DNA from: Bryobacteraceae bacterium
GTDB taxonomy: Bacteria > Acidobacteriota > Terriglobia > Bryobacterales > Bryobacteraceae
NCBI GenBank assembly: GCA_030041495.1
Contig: JASHNT010000104.1
Span: 1-64,000 of the forward strand
Direction: 5' to 3'
Length of the DNA stretch: 64,000 bases
Shown here: one piece after another, positions 58,001 through 64,000 of the stretch
How positions within the stretch are numbered: the stretch's first letter is position 1
Layout of the letters: every line of letters begins with the position of its first letter
Notes under the pieces: model-generated
Told to the model about the DNA's origin: nothing
Databases searched by the model: none
The model's input: the letters and a program-made list of their open reading frames with translations, nothing else
Program-made: the position numbers and the translations under genes

Positions 58001-58593
58001 AGTATTTTCTGCTTTTGGCCGCCGTTGCCACGGCGCACGCGCAAGGCCATCCGGATTTGGGCAGCGGAGGCGTGTGGCTGCCGCGGCATGTGGCCGACGT
58101 TGCTCCTCCCGCAAGCGCGGCGCCGACAAAGCAAGACGATCCGGCCGCGCGCTGCCTTCCGCCCGGTGTTCCGCGCATCATGCTGGAAGCTCGCCCGTTT
58201 GAAATCGTGCAGACGCCGAACCGGATTCTGATCCTGTTCGAGGGCGGTGCGCACGTGTTTCGTCAAATTTGGATGGACGGGCGCGGCCATCCAAAGGACC
58301 CGAACCCGGACTGGCTCGGCGACTCCATCGGCCATTGGGAAGGCGGCACGCTGGTTGTGGACACGGTTGGCTTCAATGACAAGTCGTGGCTCGACGACGG
58401 GGGGCATCGCCACACCGAGCGGCTGCACGTGACAGAAAAGTTCACGCGTGTTGCGGCGCAAGCCATGCGGTATGAAGCCACCATCGACGATCCAGGCGCT
58501 TACCCTCACGCCTGGACTGTCAACAGCTCTTTTTCCTTCCGCGCCGGAGGGAGGTTGGCTGAGGACATCTGCCTCGACAAGATCGCGCGGTAG
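57997..58593 (+). CDS. Secreted protein of the WEGDTLVV family, short form
   Basis: 198 residues: signal peptide ('MKYFLLLAAVATAHAQ'), 'KQDDPAARCLPPGVPRIMLEARPFEIVQ', 'HVFRQIWMDGRGHPKDPNPDWLGDSIGHWEGGTLVVDTVGF', 'WLDDGGHRHTERLHVTEKF' and 'ATIDDPGAYPHAWTVN'. The N-terminal 'DG+PDFSG' block of its relatives is missing, so it is the shortest version. It is the last gene of the operon starting at 53739, and the second family copy in tandem. Confidence 0.74.
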   Translation: MKYFLLLAAVATAHAQGHPDLGSGGVWLPRHVADVAPPASAAPTKQDDPAARCLPPGVPRIMLEARPFEIVQTPNRILILFEGGAHVFRQIWMDGRGHPKDPNPDWLGDSIGHWEGGTLVVDTVGFNDKSWLDDGGHRHTERLHVTEKFTRVAAQAMRYEATIDDPGAYPHAWTVNSSFSFRAGGRLAEDICLDKIAR

Positions 58594-58687
58594 TTCCGGG
58601 TTGCGCCTAGAAGGCGCAAAGGGTGCGGCGCGCCCCCAAGAGAGAGCAGGAACTGTCTCGCGCCGCACTCCGTTTTGCGCGAGTTCC

Positions 58688-59299
58688 TCAAAAGCGGATC
58701 CCGAACGTCACCGGCAAATAATCCGTCACGCCGTTGTTCACGAAGACACGGTTGTACCGCGCTTCCAGGTAGAACTTCACTCGCCAGGCAGTGCCCAAAT
58801 TGACCCCGGCGCCGGCATCAAACCCCGGACGATTGACCGAGTAAGAGGAGATCACCATATTTCCGAAAGTGGGGAATCCACCGAACGGTGTAGGGACGAA
58901 GCCGGCGGAAGGAGCGGTAAGTTGCTGCTGGAGGCGATAGATGCCTCCGCCTCCGGTGAGATACAGGTCAAAGTGGCTTCTCCGCAGCACGTGGACTTGC
59001 GGATCGAGGGTGAAAGACCAGATTTGGTCCGTGCCTCCGGGAGCTCCCAGAAAATCCAGCGTATTGCGGTTGATGCCCAGGTTGTTGAAATTGGCGTCGA
59101 CCATTACGCTAAAGTACGGGCCAAAGTTCATTCCTGCTCCGCCGTTCACGTTCCAGCCGACATCGTTATAGCGGCCGAAGGTTCCCAACGGCTCGACAAA
59201 ACCCGCCCCAACGTCGATGGAAAATAGGGACACCTCCTGCGCCTGCAGCGCACCGGCTGCAAAAACAGCAATCAAACAAATCACTTTAGTCTTGTTCAT
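58688..59299 (-). CDS. Outer-membrane beta-barrel protein
   Basis: 203 residues from ATG 59299, set by GGGAG upstream. A signal peptide ('KVICLIAVFAAGALQAQ') is followed by alternating aromatic/glycine strands ('FSIDVGAGFVEPLGTF', 'WNVNGGAGMNFGPYFSVMVDANFNNLG', 'FDAGAGVNLGTAWRVKFYLEARYNRVFV') and ends in 'YLPVTFGIRF', a C-terminal Phe typical of outer-membrane barrels. An OmpW/OmpA-like 8-stranded barrel is likely. Confidence 0.75.
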   Translation of the reverse strand: MNKTKVICLIAVFAAGALQAQEVSLFSIDVGAGFVEPLGTFGRYNDVGWNVNGGAGMNFGPYFSVMVDANFNNLGINRNTLDFLGAPGGTDQIWSFTLDPQVHVLRRSHFDLYLTGGGGIYRLQQQLTAPSAGFVPTPFGGFPTFGNMVISSYSVNRPGFDAGAGVNLGTAWRVKFYLEARYNRVFVNNGVTDYLPVTFGIRF

Positions 59300-59438
59300 G
59301 ACTCCCAAACTCCCTTTGGTGAATCGTGGATCCACTACTAAAGCGATCCGCTCCACCGCGACTCCGTTTCGAGTTTGTGGACGGCGTGAATTGGCGCGCG
59401 GCCTTCGGGAAGGGCAGGTAAAAACGAACTACAACAAA

Positions 59439-59475
59439 GACCGCGGGTGCATCTTTTTCAGTCGCATCCGCGGTC
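59439..59475 (-). terminator. Hairpin terminator after the YHS gene
   Basis: GACCGCGGGTGC (59439-59450) pairs with GCATCCGCGGTC (59464-59475), a 12-bp stem with one G-T pair and a 13-base loop. On the minus strand it follows the YHS stop and is followed by a T-rich stretch, as in a Rho-independent terminator. Confidence 0.6.
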
Positions 59476-59519
59476 TCCGAAATTGTAGTATTTTGCAAGT
59501 CGCGCCGAAGCGCGGCTGA

Positions 59520-59720
59520 TTACCGGTTCGCTCTCTCTCCCTGGTGCGTGCCCTGCGTCTGTTGCTGGGACCCGTGCGATGCTGACGCGTAGCGCTGCGG
59601 ATTCCGATCGAACTTTTGCTTGCAATCGGTTCCGCAGAATGCGTACTTCTGTCCTTGGTAAGAGCTGGTGGCGGAGGCGGACTTCTCGTCCACCTGCGCG
59701 CCGCAAACAGGATCTTTCAT
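59520..59720 (-). CDS. YHS-domain protein
   Basis: 66 residues: 'DPVCGAQVDEKSASATSSYQGQKYAFCGTDCKQKFDRNPQRY' is a YHS domain with all three cysteines, found in metal-handling proteins and as small stand-alone proteins. The C-terminal 20 residues are hydrophilic and Gln-rich. It stands alone between the outer-membrane protein and the amidohydrolase operon. Confidence 0.85.
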   Translation of the reverse strand: MKDPVCGAQVDEKSASATSSYQGQKYAFCGTDCKQKFDRNPQRYASASHGSQQQTQGTHQGERANR

Positions 59721-59871
59721 GCGTGTTTCTCCTTTTCAGTCGCGTTCCCGCACGGCGTGAGTCCGGAGAGCCGGAAACGCTGGTGGGGGAGGCGTGGAGA
59801 GCAGATGCAATTCCGCCTCCAGACAAAGTGCCGCGCGATTGAACAGCTTTGCCTGTCAGCTCAAACGTGAT

Positions 59872-61059
59872 TCAGCCGTGAACCGCGACTTTCTTACCTG
59901 CGAGCACCGTAGCGATCGGAAAAAGCCTCTGCATTCCGGTGCGCTTGTTCTCGTAGTTGTCCACGAATTCGAAAGTCCCCTCGCGCAGCTCCAGCAGGGC
60001 GATGTCCGCAGGCGCACCGATCTTCAGCGTGCCCTTGCCGCGAAACACGCCGAACACCCGCGACGGGTTAACAGTCGCGCACGCGATCACGCGGTCGAGC
60101 GGCAAGCCGAGCATGAGGAACTTGGACATGACATTGGGGAAGTCGATGATCTGCGTGGTGCGACCTTCCGGTGTCCAATCGGTGGAAAAAGTATCGGGAA
60201 GAAAGCCGGTTTTGAGGACAGCCTCCGCGATGTCCCATCGCAAATGGCCCGTTCGTCCGTTACCCAGGTCGAAGATCACGCCGCGCCGGCGGGCCGCGAG
60301 GACTTCGGGAAGGATGTGCTCCGCATCGTCGATGATGCTGTTGGGCGGAGGCGCGAACATATGGGTCACGATATCGCCGGATTTCAGGAGCGGAAACAGC
60401 TTCGCCAGAGGCGACACCGTCTGGCCCATGTGGATCATCACCGGCAGCCGGAAGGCCGACGCCACTTCTTGCGCGCGCCGCAGCACTTCGAAATCGTTTG
60501 CTCCCGCAACGTCGCGCGACAGCCTAGCCTTGACGCCGGCAATCGTCTCGCGATTGCGGGCGATGGCTGCCTTCGCGGCGCTTACGTCGGCGCGACTCAA
60601 ATCCATGGTGTCGCCTTCGGCGATAATGCCTTTGCGGCCGATGTTGATCAGCACCCGGCACGGCTGCGGCGCGGCTTGTGCGGCACGCACCGCCTGGTCG
60701 ATACCGTCCGCGCCCTGTGTTCCCGCGTCGATCAATCCGGTGACTCCGTCGGCCAGACACAGCTTCGGGCCGTCGGGCGAGCGAGTCGCGTGAGTGTGGA
60801 TGTCGATCAAACCCGGCGCGACCAACTTGCCCTGCGCATCGATTTTCTCCGCACCACCGGCTTCGATGTTTGCTCCGATCTCCGCGATACGCCCGTTCGC
60901 GATCGCCACGTCCCGCAGCGCGTCCAGCTTGCGCGAAGGATCGACGACGCGCCCGCCCTTGACCACCAGGTCATACTTCGCCGCCGCCGAAGCCCGGCGA
61001 GCGGGAACCCACGCCGCCGCGATTGAACTGCTCGCCAAAAACTGCCGCCGGTTCATCAT
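59872..61059 (-). CDS. Tat-exported amidohydrolase/deacetylase-like protein
   Basis: 395 residues. 'NRRQFLASSSIAAAW' at the N-terminus is a twin-arginine signal. 'DLVVKGGRVVDPSRKLDALRDVAIANGRIAEIG' and the HxH metal motif 'APGLIDIHTHATRS' identify the amidohydrolase superfamily, dihydroorotase-like deacetylase group; 'VMIHMGQTVSP' and 'GDIVTHMF' carry further His ligands and 'FDLGNGR' and 'FSTDWTPEG' follow. ATG 61059 was chosen because GAGGAG lies seven bases upstream. It starts 12 bases after the LVIVD gene's stop. Confidence 0.87.
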   Translation of the reverse strand: MMNRRQFLASSSIAAAWVPARRASAAAKYDLVVKGGRVVDPSRKLDALRDVAIANGRIAEIGANIEAGGAEKIDAQGKLVAPGLIDIHTHATRSPDGPKLCLADGVTGLIDAGTQGADGIDQAVRAAQAAPQPCRVLINIGRKGIIAEGDTMDLSRADVSAAKAAIARNRETIAGVKARLSRDVAGANDFEVLRRAQEVASAFRLPVMIHMGQTVSPLAKLFPLLKSGDIVTHMFAPPPNSIIDDAEHILPEVLAARRRGVIFDLGNGRTGHLRWDIAEAVLKTGFLPDTFSTDWTPEGRTTQIIDFPNVMSKFLMLGLPLDRVIACATVNPSRVFGVFRGKGTLKIGAPADIALLELREGTFEFVDNYENKRTGMQRLFPIATVLAGKKVAVHG

Positions 61060-61070
61060 GTTTTCGCTCC

Positions 61071-62501
61071 TCAATTTCCAGCCGCAAAATTTGCCGCTTC
61101 GCGCGCCGCTCCGGTCAACTGCAAAATGTGCAGCCCGGTGTTGGCGCGATCCACAGCGTAGATATAGCCGCGATCGTCGACCTCCACGTTATTGGTCTGG
61201 ATCACGGTCTTGCATTGCTGCCCGGCGCCATCGCCGACGCAGCGCTTGTCTGTGTTCGCGGTCGTCGCGGGAATGTAGTAGCCGATTTCTTTCGGATGAA
61301 ACGGATCGCGGATATCCACCGCGCGCACGCCGGCGTTGAAATGCGCGATGAACAAGATACGGTTGTAATAGACCGGCGCGAAGCTTTCATTCGAGGAGTG
61401 AGTGCCGAATCGCCCGCCCACGCTGCAAAAATTCCCGCTGGCTTCCGGCACAGTCCATGTCGAGACGGGCGTGGGCTTGGTTTCGTCGCTGACGTCGACG
61501 ATGCGCAGCATCTGCCGGTATTCTTGGCAATCGTTCGCGGTGGTCTCGCCCACCACGGCGACAAAATCCTTTACGCCGCCCTTCTTCTGCTTGGAGAATT
61601 CGGGCAAGTGGACTTGCAGCAGCGGAAAGGCCGTATGCACTCCCACGTCCTCGGGAAAATCGAGCCTCGAAACCACCGGAAGGCGCAGATTCTCGTCGGT
61701 CGGATCTCTGGGACCGCTCAACAATTTTTGCCGATCGACAATCTCCAGAACTCCGTCGCGGGCGTTGCCGAAAGCAAAGTAGACGCGATTGCCTTTCGGT
61801 CCGGTGGAAATGGGACCGTGCAGACTCTCGGGCGTGGGGCCGCGAGCGCCGGGCTGCTGGCCGGGCAAACCGAAGTAGCGGATGAACGCCGGCTTGGCTG
61901 GATCGCTCAAATCGTAGATCATGGCCATGCGCGGCGTCCGCCACCCGACCACGCCTCCCACCAGGTACGCGATTCCGGTATCGCATTCCCACCAGCTTTT
62001 ATGCGTGTCGCGCAGCCCGTTGACGATCACGTTCAAGCGGACCGGCTTCGAAGGATCGGTCACGTCCCACATCTCATGCGCCGTCACGCCGTAGCTACGC
62101 AATAGGTAGAATTTGTTTTTATCGGCGTGCGGCAGCTCCGCGCCACTGCAGACCCGGGCCATCAAGGCTCCTCCTCCTCCAGATGCGTTAGGCGGTTCGC
62201 CGGGAATGTGCGCGAGGTATTTCGGCCGCGCCGGATCGGTGACGTCGACAACCGAGGTCCCGTTCGGCTCCTGCTTGCCGGTCAAGGGATTGAGTTGCAC
62301 GCCGGCGTGATGGCCGATGTAGGCGATCCAGCGCTGGCCTTGTTTTTCGATCACCGGCTGATAGGCGCTGCGGGCTTGGAGATCGTTGTAGCCGGCGAGC
62401 TCCATGTTGCTCTGCCGAGCCGGGGTTTGCGCTGCCGCAGGCATCGCCAGCAGAGTGACGGTGAAAGCAATCGCCCCAGCCGAGCGCAGACAAATGCTCA
62501 T
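61071..62501 (-). CDS. Secreted LVIVD-repeat beta-propeller-like protein
   Basis: 476 residues with a signal peptide (about 1-25, ending PAAAQ). Repeats with 'VVDVTDPARPKYLAHI', 'MWDVTDPSKPVRLNVI', 'IYDLSDPAKPAFIRYF', 'IVDVSDETKPTPVSTW' and 'AVDIRDPFHPKEIGYYI' match the LVIVD repeat, which forms beta-propellers in secreted proteins. Four cysteines are spread through the repeats. The function is unknown; it shares an operon with the exported amidohydrolase. Confidence 0.85.
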   Translation of the reverse strand: MSICLRSAGAIAFTVTLLAMPAAAQTPARQSNMELAGYNDLQARSAYQPVIEKQGQRWIAYIGHHAGVQLNPLTGKQEPNGTSVVDVTDPARPKYLAHIPGEPPNASGGGGALMARVCSGAELPHADKNKFYLLRSYGVTAHEMWDVTDPSKPVRLNVIVNGLRDTHKSWWECDTGIAYLVGGVVGWRTPRMAMIYDLSDPAKPAFIRYFGLPGQQPGARGPTPESLHGPISTGPKGNRVYFAFGNARDGVLEIVDRQKLLSGPRDPTDENLRLPVVSRLDFPEDVGVHTAFPLLQVHLPEFSKQKKGGVKDFVAVVGETTANDCQEYRQMLRIVDVSDETKPTPVSTWTVPEASGNFCSVGGRFGTHSSNESFAPVYYNRILFIAHFNAGVRAVDIRDPFHPKEIGYYIPATTANTDKRCVGDGAGQQCKTVIQTNNVEVDDRGYIYAVDRANTGLHILQLTGAAREAANFAAGN

Positions 62502-62550
62502 GATCGCCTCGCAGCACAAACAAGTATCACGGCCGCGCTAGTGGAGTCAA

Positions 62551-62590
62551 ACGTCCCAGGCGAAACGTCCCTGGCGAAAACGTCCTAGGA
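62551..62590. repeat. Short tandem direct repeat (three copies)
   Basis: ACGTCCCAGGCGAA (62551-62564), ACGTCCCTGGCGAAA (62565-62579) and ACGTCCTAGGA (62580-62590) are near-identical 14-15-base units. The last one contains the stop codon of the ATPase gene at 62585. They may be a replication slip or a binding site. Confidence 0.55.
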
Positions 62591-63625
62591 CTCCTCGACA
62601 ATCAATTCCAGGGATTGGCCGCCGGCGCCGCGCTCCACTCGTACGCACGACTGCGGCTCGACTTTTCCGCTTTCCACCAGCGCCGCCAGCGGCTGGGTGA
62701 GCTTGCGTAGGATGGTGCGTTTCAGTTCGCGCGCTCCGAACTCCGGGCTGGTGCCGAGCTTCAGAAGGAGCCCACGGGCGCCGGCGCTCACCTTCAGACT
62801 AAACGCCCGTTCCTCCAGTCGCGAGCGAATGTGTTTTTCGAGCAGCGCAAGCTGCTGGTCGAGAATCTCATTCAGCGATTCGGCCGAAAGAGGCTGATAC
62901 GTGATCACCGCGTCGATGCGATTGACGAACTCCGGCGAGAACTTGCGCCGCACTTCGCCCATGCCGATGCTGGCGAGCTTGGCCAAGCCCCCGCGCGCCG
63001 AAGCCCCCGCCGGTGACTCCATCAGCGACTCAAATCCGAAGTCCGGGCAGAGCTCCTTGCGCATCGCCGCCGCGCCCAGGTTGCTGGTCAGGAAAATCAT
63101 CGATCGCTCGAAATTGACGCTGGTGTTGTCTCCCAGTCTCAGCACGGCTTTATCCAGCACGCCCAGCAACAAACGGGACATGCTGGGCGCAGCCTTTTCA
63201 ATCTCATCGAACAGCACCAGCGAAAGATTGGATCCCTCGCTGGTGACGGCGCTCAGCTTTTGCTGCGTGAGCAGCGGCTGCGTCTCGCGATGGCCCAGGT
63301 AACCGGGCGGAGCGCCGATGAGCTTGGCGACCTCGTGTTCCATCTGGAATTCGCCACAATCCACCTTGAGCACGCTCTTTTCGCTGCCGTGCAGCGCGTC
63401 GGCCAGAGCCTCGACGGTTTTCGTTTTCCCGGTGCCCGTCGGCCCCAGTAGCAGGAACACGCCCACCGGCCGGCCCTCCGCCGCCAGGCCGGAGCGGAGC
63501 ATTTGCACGTAGGGCACAATCTGCGCCATCGCGTGCGCCTGGCCGATCACGCGGCGTGTCAACTGATCCAGCAGATTGGGCGGAGGCGTGCGGCGAGGCC
63601 GGATGGGTATAGGCGGACCAGGCAA
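62585..63625 (-). CDS. Hsp100/ClpB-type D2-only AAA+ ATPase
   Basis: 346 residues, a single AAA+ ring domain like the second ATPase module of ClpB. 'LTRRVIGQAHAMAQI' opens it; Walker A GPTGTGKT (61-68), pore loop 'GAPPGYLGHRE', Walker B 'LVLFDEIEKA' (136-145), sensor 1 'MIFLTSNLGA', arginine finger region 'EFVNRIDAVITY' and sensor 2 'GARELKR' are all present. The ClpB N-domain, first ring and middle coiled coil are missing, as is a ClpP-docking IGL loop. TTG 63625 is the start, with GAGGAG upstream. It should be an unfoldase with a specific partner, not a ClpB. Confidence 0.87.
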   Translation of the reverse strand: MPGPPIPIRPRRTPPPNLLDQLTRRVIGQAHAMAQIVPYVQMLRSGLAAEGRPVGVFLLLGPTGTGKTKTVEALADALHGSEKSVLKVDCGEFQMEHEVAKLIGAPPGYLGHRETQPLLTQQKLSAVTSEGSNLSLVLFDEIEKAAPSMSRLLLGVLDKAVLRLGDNTSVNFERSMIFLTSNLGAAAMRKELCPDFGFESLMESPAGASARGGLAKLASIGMGEVRRKFSPEFVNRIDAVITYQPLSAESLNEILDQQLALLEKHIRSRLEERAFSLKVSAGARGLLLKLGTSPEFGARELKRTILRKLTQPLAALVESGKVEPQSCVRVERGAGGQSLELIVEES

Positions 63626-63723
63626 ACGGCGCGATCTCCTCTCGTCCCCGATTGTCCGGGCGCAGGCGTGCCGCCTCGGGCGAAGAAAACGCTAAACTCG
63701 CGAAACGATGCGAATTCGGAAGG

Positions 63724-63942
63724 CTATTTGTGACGATATGTGATGCGGCCCTTGGTTAAATCGTAGGGGGAAAGCTCCAGGGTGACCCGGTCGCCCGCCA
63801 ATACGCGGATGCGATTGCGGCGCAGCTTTCCGGCCAAATGGGCCAGAACGGTGCGGTCCTGGTCAAGCTGAACGCTGAACAGGCCGCTGGGGAATTTTTC
63901 AACTACGGTTCCAGTAACTTCAATACTGTCTTCTTTGCTCAT
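63724..63942 (-). CDS. infA: Translation initiation factor IF-1
   Basis: 72 residues: '[22 protein letters not shown]', '[41 protein letters not shown]' is the OB fold of IF-1. GGAGG lies five bases before the ATG. It is not part of a ribosomal protein cluster here, and the Hsp100-like gene follows 98 bases downstream. Confidence 0.97.
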   Translation of the reverse strand: MSKEDSIEVTGTVVEKFPSGLFSVQLDQDRTVLAHLAGKLRRNRIRVLAGDRVTLELSPYDLTKGRITYRHK

Positions 63943-63958
63943 TGTCCTCCACGAGCAA

Positions 63959-63964
63959 ATTATA
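63959..63964 (-). promoter_or_regulatory. -10 box of infA
   Basis: TATAAT on the minus strand (63959-63964), 16 bases before the infA ATG and about 10 bases before its GGAGG site. No good -35 box was seen before the window edge. Confidence 0.45.
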
Positions 63965-64000
63965 TCGCAGGGACGCAGATACTCACTGAGCTTGGAGCCG

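Noticed and set aside
62585-63625. Annotating the ATPase as ClpB or ClpA
   Set aside because: Only one AAA+ module is present; the N-domain, first ring and middle domain are absent.

Overview
The window is GC-rich, densely packed bacterial chromosome and most likely comes from an acidobacterium of the Solibacter/Bryobacter type. This is an inference from three things: a member of the TIGR03435 family, which is expanded in soil Acidobacteria; a zinc-ribbon-like insertion near the N-terminus of RpoB; and the many secreted quinoproteins, amidohydrolases and LVIVD-type proteins. No phage, insertion sequence, CRISPR array, rRNA or tRNA was found.

Layout. 1-243: 5' part of a membrane protein leaving the window. 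528-4187: operon of bicupin, flavin reductase, a chimeric metallo-beta-lactamase-fold (MBL) protein and a VOC protein. 4199-8096: small secreted protein, CpxAR-like two-component system, TIGR03435 protein. 8168-13212: two lanthanide-type PQQ dehydrogenases flanking a MauE/DoxX-like membrane protein and a small secreted protein. 13304-13871: frameshifted P-loop gene. 14001-19348: glycosyltransferase 39 gene followed by a tightly overlapping polyamine ABC transporter operon (potABCD). 19488-22350: coiled-coil membrane protein and a secreted HExxH protease. 22360-26401: cyclic-di-GMP cluster (PilZ protein, sigma-54 activator, HD-GYP/GAF/GGDEF protein). 26481-30802: DUF72 protein and three methyltransferases, the first of which starts 30 bases after rpoC. 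30833-41474: rplA-rplJ-rplL-rpoB-rpoC. 41605-45944: broken Uma2 gene, thymidine kinase, a haem c/copper monooxygenase-like fusion, an APC permease and a small protein. 46060-47698: methyltransferase/flavoprotein pair. 47731-51261: amidohydrolase, secreted protein, MetE-like protein. 51270-53683: small accessory genes (DUF2321, DUF5677, HicB). 53739-58593: putative aromatic-degradation operon. 58688-63942: outer-membrane protein, YHS protein, Tat-exported amidohydrolase, LVIVD protein, Hsp100-like ATPase and infA.

The strongest candidate for something undescribed is a secreted protein family with a conserved WEGDTLVV / TIDDP / PWT signature. It occurs four times: at 49378, 57086, 57997, and fused to the front of the MBL-fold protein at 1932. 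Each copy sits in a tight operon with putative catabolic enzymes (ring-hydroxylating and ring-cleaving dioxygenases, amidohydrolase, MetE-like protein, flavin reductase, cupin, VOC). This suggests a shared periplasmic role in handling organic substrates; the function itself is unknown.

Other notable signals are the RpoB insertion, the degenerate metal site of the MBL-fold protein, the extra Asp marking lanthanide use in both quinoproteins, the haem c/PHM-like fusion, a recurring arrangement of a TANNNT box just upstream of start codons without a Shine-Dalgarno sequence, and two genes broken by single-base frameshifts.
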